From Saprospiraceae bacterium (GTDB taxonomy: Bacteria > Bacteroidota > Bacteroidia > Chitinophagales > Saprospiraceae): DNA of 64,000 nucleotides. The stretch lies in assembly GCA_016714085.1 (NCBI GenBank), contig JADJNW010000001.1, positions 248,001-312,000 on the forward strand, in the 5' to 3' direction. The notes below the pieces were generated by a model that worked only from the letters and a program-made list of their open reading frames with translations, did no database searches and was not told the origin of the DNA. A program made the translations under genes and the position numbers. Shown in pieces: positions 55,477-63,658 of the stretch (its first letter is position 1; the number at the start of each line of letters is the position of its first letter).

Positions 55477-56100
55477 ATGAAAATCATTTGCATCGGACGC
55501 AACTATAGCGAACACGCCAAAGAACTCAATAATGAAGTGCCAGACAAACCGGTGGTTTTCATGAAACCGACCTCGGCGCTATTAGTGAACGATAAACCAT
55601 TTTATTATCCCGATTTTTCAAGCGATATTCATTACGAAGCCGAAATTGTATTAAAAATCTGCAAAAACGGTCGCCACGTACAGCCCGAATTCGCCGCTGA
55701 ATATTACGATCAAATCGCATTTGGCATTGATTTCACCGCGCGGGATTTACAGTCAGAATGCAAGAAAAAAGGGCTTCCCTGGGAAATTGCAAAAGGATTT
55801 GACGGCTCGGCGGTGCTCAGCGATTTTATTCCTATTGAAAAAGTGATTCGAGCGGGGATTGAATTCAAATTGCGCAAGAATAATGAAGTTGTACAGCATG
55901 GGAATACGGCTGATACGATTTTTTCTTTCGAGGATATTATCGTCTATGTCTCCAAATTTTTCAAACTGCAAATGGGCGATCTGATTTACACCGGGACTCC
56001 GGCGGGCGTTGGCCCGATCCAAATTGGCGATAAACTGGAAGGCTTTATTACATTGACCGATGGCAAGACCGAGCACGTGCTGACCTGCGATATTCGTTGA
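55477..56100 (+). CDS. fumarylacetoacetate-hydrolase-family protein
   Basis: 207 residues. MKIICIGRNYSEHAKELNNE, the metal-binding HYEAEIVLKICKNGR (E.E), GIDFTARDLQ, GLPWEIAKGFDGSAVLSDFI and GDLIYTGTPAGVGPIQIGDK are canonical. Members hydrolyse acylpyruvates or decarboxylate oxaloacetate, and this short form is closest to the acylpyruvase/FAHD1 type. The gene stands between trpS and metK without obvious pathway partners. Confidence 0.93.
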   Translation: MKIICIGRNYSEHAKELNNEVPDKPVVFMKPTSALLVNDKPFYYPDFSSDIHYEAEIVLKICKNGRHVQPEFAAEYYDQIAFGIDFTARDLQSECKKKGLPWEIAKGFDGSAVLSDFIPIEKVIRAGIEFKLRKNNEVVQHGNTADTIFSFEDIIVYVSKFFKLQMGDLIYTGTPAGVGPIQIGDKLEGFITLTDGKTEHVLTCDIR

Positions 56101-56133
56101 TAACGCCTGAAGTCCTTTAAAAAGCTCGCAATC

Positions 56134-56166
56134 ATTGCTAAAATTTGTGCAAAATTTCTATTTTTG
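56134..56166 (+). promoter_or_regulatory. promoter of metK
   Basis: ATTG at 56134-56137 and TATTTTTG at 56159-56166 match the Bacteroidota -33 (TTTG-like) and -7 (TAnnTTTG) elements with 21 bases between. The leader to the ATG at 56216 would be about 45 bases. No SAM-riboswitch structure was recognised. Confidence 0.55.
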
Positions 56167-56215
56167 CACCGTTTTTAAAACAAGCAATTGAAAATCAACA
56201 ATAATCAATTTAAAT

Positions 56216-57472
56216 ATGCCATATTTATTCACCTCAGAATCTGTTTCCGAAGGACACCCGGATAAAATTGCCGATCAAATCTCTGACGCATTGGTTGATC
56301 ATTTTCTTGCATTCGACCCGCAATCAAAAGTGGCTTGTGAAACACTCGTAACAACTGGGCAAGTCGTACTTGCTGGCGAAGTGAAATCAGGTACTTATCT
56401 TGATGTACAGCAAATCGCGCGCGACGTGATCAAGCGTATTGGCTATACTAAGTCGGAATATATGTTTGAAGCGCATTCCTGTGGCGTGTTGTCTGCGATC
56501 CACGAGCAATCGCCCGACATCAATCGCGGTGTAGAGCGCACCAATCCTGAAGATCAGGGCGCTGGCGACCAGGGTATGATGTTTGGTTATGCTTCTGGCG
56601 AAACCGATGATTATATGCCTTTGGCGCTCGATTTAGCGCATAAAATATTAATGGAATTGGCAGCGATTCGCCGTGAAGGCAAAGAAATGACTTACCTGCG
56701 CCCAGATGCAAAATCGCAAGTGACCATTGAATACAGTGACGATAATGTACCTCAACGCATTGATACCATTGTCGTTTCCACGCAACACGATGATTTTGAT
56801 CAGGAAGAGAAAATGCTGGAGCAAATCAAGCAAGATGTGATCAACATAGTCATTCCGCGCGTAAAAGCACAACTCAAGCCAGAATTACATAAATTATTCG
56901 ACGGTCAAATCACTTACCACGTCAACCCAACGGGCAAGTTTGTAATCGGTGGCCCGCATGGCGATACCGGTTTGACAGGTCGCAAAATCATCGTCGATAC
57001 CTACGGCGGCAAAGGTGCGCACGGCGGTGGCGCTTTCTCTGGCAAAGACCCTTCCAAAGTGGATCGCTCGGCAGCTTATGCCACACGTCATATCGCCAAA
57101 AACCTTGTGGCTGCTGGCGTTTGCGACGAAATACTGGTGCAGGTTTCTTATGCGATCGGCGTAGCCAAACCGACCAATATTTATATCCAAACCTACGGCA
57201 CTGGCAAAGTGGGCATGAGTGATGGCGAAATCGCCAAAAAAGTAGCCGAAATCTTCGATATGCGCCCTTATGCGATTGAAACGCGCCTGAAACTGCGCAA
57301 CCCAATCTACTCAGATACTGCCGCTTATGGGCACATGGGCCGCAAATCAGAGATCAAAAAAGTATTGCTAACCGATGGCTCCGGCAACCGCAAGGAAATG
57401 GAGGTCGAAACCTTCACTTGGGAAAAGCTGGATTATGTGGATAAAGTGAAAGCGGCATTTGGCTTACAATAG
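56216..57472 (+). CDS. metK: S-adenosylmethionine synthase
   Basis: 418 residues, intact. It makes SAM from methionine and ATP. MPYLFTSESVSEGHPDKIAD with the catalytic His/Asp, GAGDQGMMFGYA (methionine site), the P-loop-like GGPHGDTGLTGRKIIVDTYG and GGGAFSGKDPSKVDRSAAYA are all present. Cytoplasmic homotetramer. It is followed by a strong hairpin terminator and so is probably the end of its own transcript. Confidence 0.97.
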   Translation: MPYLFTSESVSEGHPDKIADQISDALVDHFLAFDPQSKVACETLVTTGQVVLAGEVKSGTYLDVQQIARDVIKRIGYTKSEYMFEAHSCGVLSAIHEQSPDINRGVERTNPEDQGAGDQGMMFGYASGETDDYMPLALDLAHKILMELAAIRREGKEMTYLRPDAKSQVTIEYSDDNVPQRIDTIVVSTQHDDFDQEEKMLEQIKQDVINIVIPRVKAQLKPELHKLFDGQITYHVNPTGKFVIGGPHGDTGLTGRKIIVDTYGGKGAHGGGAFSGKDPSKVDRSAAYATRHIAKNLVAAGVCDEILVQVSYAIGVAKPTNIYIQTYGTGKVGMSDGEIAKKVAEIFDMRPYAIETRLKLRNPIYSDTAAYGHMGRKSEIKKVLLTDGSGNRKEMEVETFTWEKLDYVDKVKAAFGLQ

Positions 57473-57511
57473 AAACCAAACTGTTGAAACGGTTCGGCTG
57501 ATAAAATCATC

Positions 57512-57542
57512 AAAAAGCCCAGCGTTTAAACGCTGGGCTTTT
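57512..57542 (+). terminator. Rho-independent terminator of metK
   Basis: AAAAGCCCAGCGTT and AACGCTGGGCTTTT form a perfect palindrome with almost no loop. It starts 39 bases after the metK stop. The symmetric A/T flanks allow use from both strands. Confidence 0.88.
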
Positions 57543-57579
57543 GTGTTATGCGCTCTATGTGTCAAACGGTTTTAACCGT

Positions 57580-57654
57580 TTACAATTCTTCTGCAATTTC
57601 TCTCAAGCGTGCTTCTGCTTCTTCAACATCTCTTTTGATTTTAAAAATTTAGGA
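57580..57654 (-). pseudogene. C-terminal coiled-coil remnant downstream of the toxin fragment
   Basis: The minus strand reads LKIKRDVEEAEARLREIAEE then L-stop (57580-57582). The charged helix looks like the last part of some protein, but no start or family can be given. Confidence 0.35.
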
Positions 57655-57747
57655 TTACTGGATCGGAAAATCGGCAAGTGGGCGGCTGCTGTGGCGCACG
57701 GTTAGAATATTCACTTCTTCTTTATCGGGAACGGAGTAGATAATGCC
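57655..57747 (-). pseudogene. C-terminal fragment of a RelE/ParE-family toxin
   Basis: GIIYSVPDKEEVNILTVRHS then SRPLADFPIQ is the end of a RelE/ParE-superfamily toxin (family: V.IL.VRH..R). The first two thirds, including the catalytic helices, are gone. It overlaps the antitoxin reading frame in another frame, showing that an internal deletion fused the pair. Inactive as seen. Confidence 0.65.
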
Positions 57748-57896
57748 TCTTGCATGGTTTTTGTCTTGCCTTCCGCTACTTGTTGGAGTCCAGTTTGAAT
57801 TTTTTCCAGCAAAATCAGGCGTTCCACCAGTTCGTCTAGCGAAAACTCTGCTGGCAAGGTTTGTACAGTTTCCAATACTTTTTCTTTTGTGAGCAT
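57711..57896 (-). pseudogene. antitoxin of a toxin-antitoxin pair, C-terminus altered by deletion
   Basis: 61 residues: MLTKEKVLETVQTLPAEFSL then DELVERLILLEKIQTGLQQV, AEGKTKTMQEA, matching small antitoxins that precede RelE/ParE toxins in Bacteroidota (VxxLPxxxSxDELIERIxxLxKIxxGL). The normal tail after MQEA is replaced by LSTPFPIKKK, read out of frame from toxin sequence. Confidence 0.65.
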
Positions 57897-58000
57897 GAAC
57901 TCTATTTTTGTGTATTACAAATACACCGCTTTTTTGGTTCTCTTTTTACCCGTTTTGCGAAGTACGAAGTTGGAAGTACGAGATACAAGGAGTGAATATC

Positions 58001-58229
58001 GGCGTTTAAATTTGTATCATAATTATCATAAATTGGGTTATCAATTAAAGAATATCAAATTTTGTCATCACAACTTGTCTTATCGACATCATAACTCTTG
58101 TTTTGGTCGTCAACTTATGATATTTTGTCCTCTACTTATCATTTCTTATCGTCTTCCTATCATTTATTGTTCTCTACATATCATGTCGCAAAGTCAACTT
58201 GTGCTTTTTTCTGGTCAACTGCGCTCTTT
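58001..58229. repeat. 21-nt-period repeat array B1
   Basis: At least six consecutive 21-base units between 58108 and 58229 of the form GTCNTCNACTTATCATTTNTT, for example GTCCTCTACTTATCATTTCT and GTTCTCTACATATCATGTCG. More degenerate units reach back to about 58001. The complement of the unit forms array B2, so the two face each other like a large degenerate hairpin. No gene lies here. Upstream bases 57930-58000 contain GAAGTACGAAGTTGGAAGTA words. Confidence 0.8.
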
Positions 58230-58262
58230 TTGACGTGAAAACAACAGGCGATAATATCGTTT

Positions 58263-58400
58263 ATTTAGTTGTCGAAGCCAATATATGAAGAAACGACAAC
58301 GAAGAATGATATGTTGACAACAAAATATCATAAGACGACAACGACAAATCATAAGTTTTTGACAACAACAAACTTGTCGATGCCGAAAATGCAATTTCAT
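58263..58400. repeat. 21-nt-period repeat array B2 (inverted relative to B1)
   Basis: Units such as TGATATGTTGACAACAAAAT and TCATAAGACGACAACGACAA repeat every 21 bases. Segment 58294-58363 matches 61831-61900 over 70 aligned bases with about eight differences by hand count. The rest to 58690 (FG-GAP upstream region) has no gene and holds that gene's promoter. Confidence 0.85.
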
Positions 58401-58690
58401 TTAACGACAATATAAATAAATGCTCCACCTTACTTCCTGAAAAATTCGTTCCCAGAGGCAAAAAAGCAGCTAATAATTTGTGATATTTATACATATAAGA
58501 TATTTTTGGCCAATTACATCCCGCAACACATAGACAAACCACAATTAGGCATTATTACCCCCATATCTATTGCAATATTCCCTGTCTTGTTGGGCAAGAT
58601 TTAGTAGTTTGTTGGGCAGGAAAAATAAAACGAAGCCACAAACCAGTGTATCATCTTGATGAGGGGGTACACGACTAACAAATCATAACC

Positions 58691-61459
58691 ATGAAAAACA
58701 TTTCTCTTGTACTCCTTTTATTTGCCTGCCTTTTTGTCTGGCAAGTAACGAAGGCCCAAATCTGCCAAGATGGATTTGCTTTCAGTGACCATACCATCAC
58801 CACCGCTGCTAATGGCGCTCAATCTGTCTATGCCTTAGATGTGGACGGCGATGGAGATGTGGATGTCTTGTCCGCTTCTGTAAATGACGACAAAATCGCC
58901 TGGTACGAAAACGACGGCAATCAAAACTTTACGATGCATATCATCACCACCGACGCTAATGGTGCTATATCTGTCTATGCTTTGGATGTGGACGACGATG
59001 GCGATGTGGATGTCTTGTCCGCTTCTACTTTTGACGATAAAATCGCTTGGTATGAAAATGACGGTACTCAAAACTTTACGACGCATATCATCACCACCGT
59101 CGCCGATGGCGCTCAATCTGTCTATGCCTTAGATTTAGACGGGGATGGCGATGTGGATGTCTTGTCTGCTTCTCAAAATGATGACAAAATTGCCTGGTAT
59201 GAAAACGACGGCAATCAGAACTTCACGGCGCATACCATCACCACCACCGCTGCTAATGGCGCTACATCTGTTTATTCGTTGGATGTGGACGACGATGGGG
59301 ATGTGGATGTTTTGTCCGCTTCTTTATTTGACGACAAAATTGCCTGGTATGAAAATGACGGCGCTCAGAACTTTACGGCGCATACCATCACCACCACCGC
59401 CGATGGCGCTCAATCTGTCTATGCCTTAGATGTGGACGGCGATGGCGATATAGATGTATTGTCCGCTTCTATATTTGACGACAAAATTGCCTGGTATGAA
59501 AATGACGGCGCTCAGAATTTTACGGCGCATACCATCACCACTTCGGCTATTGCAGCTTTATCGGTGTATGCCTTGGATGTAAATGGCGATGGGAATGTGG
59601 ATGTCTTGTCCGCTTCTATCGCTGACGACAAAATCGCCTGGTACGAAAACGATGGTGCTGAGAACTTTACGGCGCATACCATCACCACCGCCGCTAATGG
59701 CGCTCAATCTGTCTATGCCTTAGATGTGGACGGCGATGGCGATGTAGATGTCTTGTCCGCTTCTGGGAATGAGGACAAAATCGCCTGGCATGAGAATACC
59801 TGTACCCATTGCGCAAATACGCCAACCTTCACCGAGCAGAGCGCTATTACCACCGCCGTTGATGTCGCTCAATCCGTTTATGCGTTAGATGTGGACGAGG
59901 ATGGGGATGTGGATGTCTTATCTGCTTCTTTCGGTGACGACAAAATCGCCTGGTATGAAAATGACGGTACTCAAAACTTTACGGCGCATACCATCACTAC
60001 CGCTGCTAATGGTGCTCGATCGGTGTATGCCCTGGATATGGACGGGGATGGGGATGTGGATGTCTTGTCCGCTTCTGGTGGTGCCGAAATTGCCTGGTAT
60101 GAAAATGACGGCGCTCAGAACTTTACAGCGCATACCATCACCGCCTCTGCTAATAGCGCTCAATCCGTTTATGCCTTAGATGTGGACGGGGATGGGGATG
60201 TAGATGTCTTGTCCGCTTCTGTAAATGACGACAAAATCGCCTGGTACGAAAATGACGGCGCTCAAAACTTTACAACGCATATCATCACCACCGCTGCTAA
60301 TGGCGCTACATCTGTCTATTCGTTGGATGTGGACGGCGATGGCGATGTGGATGTCTTGTCCGCTTCTATCGCTGACGACAAAATCGCCTGGTATGAAAAT
60401 GACGGCGCTCAAAACTTTACAGCGCATACCATCACCACCACCGCCGATGGCGCTCGATCGGTGTATGCCCTGGATGTGGATGGTGATGGCGATGTGGATG
60501 TCTTGTCCGCTTCTACGGCTGACGACAAAATTGCCTGGTATGAAAATGACGGCGCTCAGAACTTTACGGCGCATACTATCACTACCACCGCGGATGGCGC
60601 TCAATCTGTCTATGCCTTGGATGGAGATGGGGATGGAGATATAGATGTCTTGTCAGCTTCTATATTTGACGACAAAATTGCCTGGTATGAAAATGACGGC
60701 GCTCAGAACTTTACAGCGCATACCATCACTATCGCTGCTGATGGCGCTCGATCGGTGTATGCCCTGGATGTGGACGGCGATGGCGATCTGGATGTCTTGT
60801 CCGCTTCTGCTAGTGACGACAAAATCGCCTGGTATGAAAATATCTGCGTAGGCTGTACGGCAATGCTGAGTGGTGAGACGACTATCTGTAGCGGTGGCAC
60901 TGCCAATTTGGTCGTAACGGTCACTGAAGGCATCAGCGACTACACCGTTGAGATTGATAACAACGGCGATATGATTGCTGATATCATCGTCAATAATTAT
61001 ATGAGCGGCGCGAATATTTCTGTTAAATCTGGCGCTACCACAACTTACACCCTACTTTCGGTCATTGAAAATGGAGATAACGATGTAGCGTGTGAGGTAA
61101 GTGGTACGGCAACCGTGACGGTTAATAATGTAGATGCAGGTACTGTTGCAGGCGATCAAACGATATGTATTACTAAGATTCCTGCACCTTTTACAGAAGT
61201 AGGAATGGCTAGCGGTGATAGTGACATCACTTATCGCTGGGAAATGAGTACCGAAGGTTGCAATGGCGATTTTGAAATCATTGACGGTGCTACCGATGCA
61301 ACTTATGCTTTGAGCACGCCTTTGAGCGAAACCACCTTTTTCCGAAGAGTAGCGATTTCGACTTTGAACGATATAACTTGTGAAGCCATCAGTAATTGTA
61401 TTACGGTAGAAGTTAAAAACGTGGATTGCGGCACCTTCCCGTGGAGTGGAAACGAATAA
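58691..61459 (+). CDS. secreted FG-GAP/VCBS repeat protein
   Basis: 922 residues. The signal MKNISLVLLLFACLFVWQVT then KAQ precedes fourteen copies of a 49-residue unit (147 bp each) reading SVYALDVDGDGDVDVLSASV then NDDKIAWYENDGNQNFTAHT. DVDGDGDVD is the calcium-binding loop of FG-GAP/VCBS propeller blades. Units 7 and 14 carry Cys pairs (CTHCANT, CVGCTAM). After unit 14 come Ig/PKD-like domains (GETTICSGGTANLVVTVTEG, GTVAGDQTICITKI) to the end TFPWSGNE. No type IX sorting domain is seen at the C-terminus, so the original end may have been lost. Confidence 0.92.
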   Translation: MKNISLVLLLFACLFVWQVTKAQICQDGFAFSDHTITTAANGAQSVYALDVDGDGDVDVLSASVNDDKIAWYENDGNQNFTMHIITTDANGAISVYALDVDDDGDVDVLSASTFDDKIAWYENDGTQNFTTHIITTVADGAQSVYALDLDGDGDVDVLSASQNDDKIAWYENDGNQNFTAHTITTTAANGATSVYSLDVDDDGDVDVLSASLFDDKIAWYENDGAQNFTAHTITTTADGAQSVYALDVDGDGDIDVLSASIFDDKIAWYENDGAQNFTAHTITTSAIAALSVYALDVNGDGNVDVLSASIADDKIAWYENDGAENFTAHTITTAANGAQSVYALDVDGDGDVDVLSASGNEDKIAWHENTCTHCANTPTFTEQSAITTAVDVAQSVYALDVDEDGDVDVLSASFGDDKIAWYENDGTQNFTAHTITTAANGARSVYALDMDGDGDVDVLSASGGAEIAWYENDGAQNFTAHTITASANSAQSVYALDVDGDGDVDVLSASVNDDKIAWYENDGAQNFTTHIITTAANGATSVYSLDVDGDGDVDVLSASIADDKIAWYENDGAQNFTAHTITTTADGARSVYALDVDGDGDVDVLSASTADDKIAWYENDGAQNFTAHTITTTADGAQSVYALDGDGDGDIDVLSASIFDDKIAWYENDGAQNFTAHTITIAADGARSVYALDVDGDGDLDVLSASASDDKIAWYENICVGCTAMLSGETTICSGGTANLVVTVTEGISDYTVEIDNNGDMIADIIVNNYMSGANISVKSGATTTYTLLSVIENGDNDVACEVSGTATVTVNNVDAGTVAGDQTICITKIPAPFTEVGMASGDSDITYRWEMSTEGCNGDFEIIDGATDATYALSTPLSETTFFRRVAISTLNDITCEAISNCITVEVKNVDCGTFPWSGNE

Positions 61460-61574
61460 AGGCGCAAAGGCGTAAGGCGTAAAGGTGTACAGGACAGCCT
61501 TTAAGCCTGTAAGCCTCTACACCTTTAAATCATAAAGATTTTTTTGGGTAAACACTTTTCATCAAGGTTGGAGC
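61460..61574. repeat. inverted-repeat spacer after the FG-GAP gene
   Basis: AAAGGCGCAAAGGCGTAAGG then CGTAAAGGTGTACAGG in the left half and CCTCTACACCTTT at its end pair imperfectly. It is another word-repeat hairpin, directly after the stop codon. Confidence 0.65.
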
Positions 61575-61594
61575 AAAGGCTTCAGCCTTTTTTT
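61575..61594 (+). terminator. Rho-independent terminator
   Basis: AAAGGCTTCAGCCTTTTTTT: a seven-base stem with a two-base loop and a T-run, 116 bases after the FG-GAP stop codon. Confidence 0.75.
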
Positions 61595-61659
61595 ATGCCT
61601 TTTAGAATCGATTTTATTTACAATTGTAATATTTTCCTGTCAATCTCCTCTTTTTTTAT

Positions 61660-61930
61660 TAACAACCATAATATTCTTATCATAATTTCCTTCTTCAAAG
61701 TCAACCCTTGATATTTTGTCTTCGACAGCATCAAAAACACCTTTTTCGACCTCAAAAAGTGAAGAAACGACACCGATATATGATACAACTATATCAAAAA
61801 ACGAATGAAGCATATCATAACATCAAATGTCGACAACAAAAAATGATATGTTGACAACGAAATATCATGTGATGACAACGAAACATCATAAGTTTTTGAC
61901 GCCAACAAGCTTTATGATGTCAAAAAAGGA
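61660..61930. repeat. 21-nt-period repeat array B3
   Basis: The first part (to about 61760) carries GTCAACCCTTGATATTTTGT words in B1 orientation. The second (61780-61930) carries TGTTGACAACGAAATATCAT words in B2 orientation. The unit step is 21 bases. It mirrors B1-B2 on the other side of the FG-GAP gene. No gene is visible in 61595-62143. Confidence 0.82.
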
Positions 61931-62143
61931 GTTTTATTTAGCAATAGAAGAGATTATTATTCCGTATGATAACAAATTTGTTAGTTGAATATATTCCTAT
62001 ATTTCTATGAATGCTGTTATCGGTTGCTCGGTTTTATCCATGGTGATGCAGCCATTGGATTTTCCATCTTTGCTATCATTTTCTAAAAATCTTGTATCTT
62101 AACGCCAACGATTTCTTCCAAAGAATAATAAACCATACGATTT

Positions 62144-63574
62144 ATGAAGCCTTTTGTTTTTATTGTAATGCTGAGTCTTTGCGCTACGCTTGTATTTGCA
62201 CAAAAATCAAAACAGGAAGTCATTCAATCCATCGATCAACAGTACGATCAATACAGTAAGATTGCTCATCAGATTTGGGAATTTGCAGAATTGGGTTATC
62301 AGGAAACCAGAAGCTCCGCCTTATTGCAACAAACACTGAAAGAAGCGGGCTTCACCGTAGAAACAGGTGTGGCGGGTATGCCTACGGCCTTTGTGGCCAG
62401 CTATGGTTCTGGAAAACCCGTGATCGGTATTTTGGGGGAATTTGATGCTTTGCCCGGCGTTTCGCAAGTAGCAAAGCCAGCAAAAGAAGCACGCGCAGGC
62501 ACGAATAACGGACACGCTTGCGGGCATCATTTATTCGGTACGGCTTCCAGCGCTGCGGCCATTGCAGTAAAGAACTGGTTGATCGCTAATAAAAAATCGG
62601 GTACGATTCGCTTTTATGGCACACCTGCTGAGGAAGGCGGTTCTGGCAAAGTATATATGGTGCGGGAAAATTTGTTCAAAGATGTAGATGTGGTCTTGCA
62701 TTGGCATCCGGGTTCCAGAAACTCGGCAGTGGCGGGTAGTTCCTTAGCCAATATAAGCGGCAAATTCCGTTTCTACGGTGCGGCTTCACACGCTGCCGGT
62801 GCGCCGGAGCGCGGCCGCTCTGCCTTGGATGCCGTCGAAGCCATGAATTATATGGTGAATATGATGCGCGAACACGTAACGATGGAAACGCGCATTCATT
62901 ATGTGATCACACGCGGTGGCGAAGCGCCTAATGTGGTGCCGGCTTTCGCCGAAGTGTATTATTACGCTCGTCATCCATTAGCTGCGGAAGCCAAATCGGT
63001 ATGGGAACGCATCGTAAAGGCAGCGGAAGGCGCCGCATTGGGCACCGAAACCAAAATGGAATACGAAATCACAGGCGGCGTGTATAATTTGATGCCCAAC
63101 GAAGTATTGGGTAAAATGATGGACGCCAATCTCCGCACGGTAGGTGGTTATACGTACACCGAGGAAGAACGTGCATTTGCGGTGGAAATTCAAAAAAGCT
63201 TCGGAGGCAAAGTTCCGTCCCCGGAATCCACTAAAAACATTGAGCCTTTTGCGGTACGCGAAGAAGGCAGCGGCGGTTCTACCGATGTCGGCGACATTAG
63301 TTGGGTCGTGCCTACGGTGGGTTTGAACACAGCGACCTGGGTACCCGGTACGGCCGCGCATAGCTGGCAAGCCGTAGCAGCAGGCGGTACGAGCATTGGG
63401 CATAAAGGGATGATGGTTGCAGCTAAGACGATTGCGTTGACCGCAATTGATTTGTTCAATACTCCCGGCATGATCGAAGAGGCTTGGGCCGAGCTTCGTA
63501 CGCGCCGAGGATCGGATTTTAAATACCAGGCGTTGCTTGGGGATCGCCCACCAGCATTGGATTATCGGAAGTAA
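62144..63574 (+). CDS. exported M20-family amidohydrolase (AbgB-like)
   Basis: 476 residues with the signal MKPFVFIVMLSLCATLVFAQ. The M20D metal site is visible: GILGEFDALPG (Asp/Glu region), NNGHACGHHLFGT (Cys, His, His), GTPAEEGGSGKVYM (Glu-Glu), HWHPGS (His), and a dimerisation domain with FRFYGAASHAAGAPERGRSA. It is closest to p-aminobenzoyl-glutamate hydrolase subunit B and related aminoacylases, here in the periplasm. Two C-terminal motifs (GSGGSTDVGDISW, AAHSWQAVAAGGTSIGHKGM) complete the fold. Confidence 0.93.
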   Translation: MKPFVFIVMLSLCATLVFAQKSKQEVIQSIDQQYDQYSKIAHQIWEFAELGYQETRSSALLQQTLKEAGFTVETGVAGMPTAFVASYGSGKPVIGILGEFDALPGVSQVAKPAKEARAGTNNGHACGHHLFGTASSAAAIAVKNWLIANKKSGTIRFYGTPAEEGGSGKVYMVRENLFKDVDVVLHWHPGSRNSAVAGSSLANISGKFRFYGAASHAAGAPERGRSALDAVEAMNYMVNMMREHVTMETRIHYVITRGGEAPNVVPAFAEVYYYARHPLAAEAKSVWERIVKAAEGAALGTETKMEYEITGGVYNLMPNEVLGKMMDANLRTVGGYTYTEEERAFAVEIQKSFGGKVPSPESTKNIEPFAVREEGSGGSTDVGDISWVVPTVGLNTATWVPGTAAHSWQAVAAGGTSIGHKGMMVAAKTIALTAIDLFNTPGMIEEAWAELRTRRGSDFKYQALLGDRPPALDYRK

Positions 63575-63580
63575 ATTGTA

Positions 63581-63611
63581 TTCATCTGACGACTTAAAGT
63601 CGTCAGATGAA
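63581..63611 (+). terminator. perfect hairpin after the amidohydrolase gene
   Basis: TTCATCTGACGACTT and AAGTCGTCAGATGAA are exact complements with one base between. It begins seven bases after the stop. There is no T-run. It shares its word with the hairpin at 21858-21885. Confidence 0.75.
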
Positions 63612-63658
63612 TTGCCCTGAAAAGTTTTATATTTCATGCTAACCCTTCAACGTACTAT

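Noticed and set aside
56101..56215. SAM riboswitch before metK
   Set aside because: The leader after the likely start site is only about 45 bases, too short for known SAM riboswitch structures, and no terminator-antiterminator pair was seen.
57930..58400. Small proteins on both strands in the 21-nt arrays
   Set aside because: The frames consist of repeat translation (Cys/Ile/Leu-rich) with no signal, family or start site; they are by-products of the repeat.
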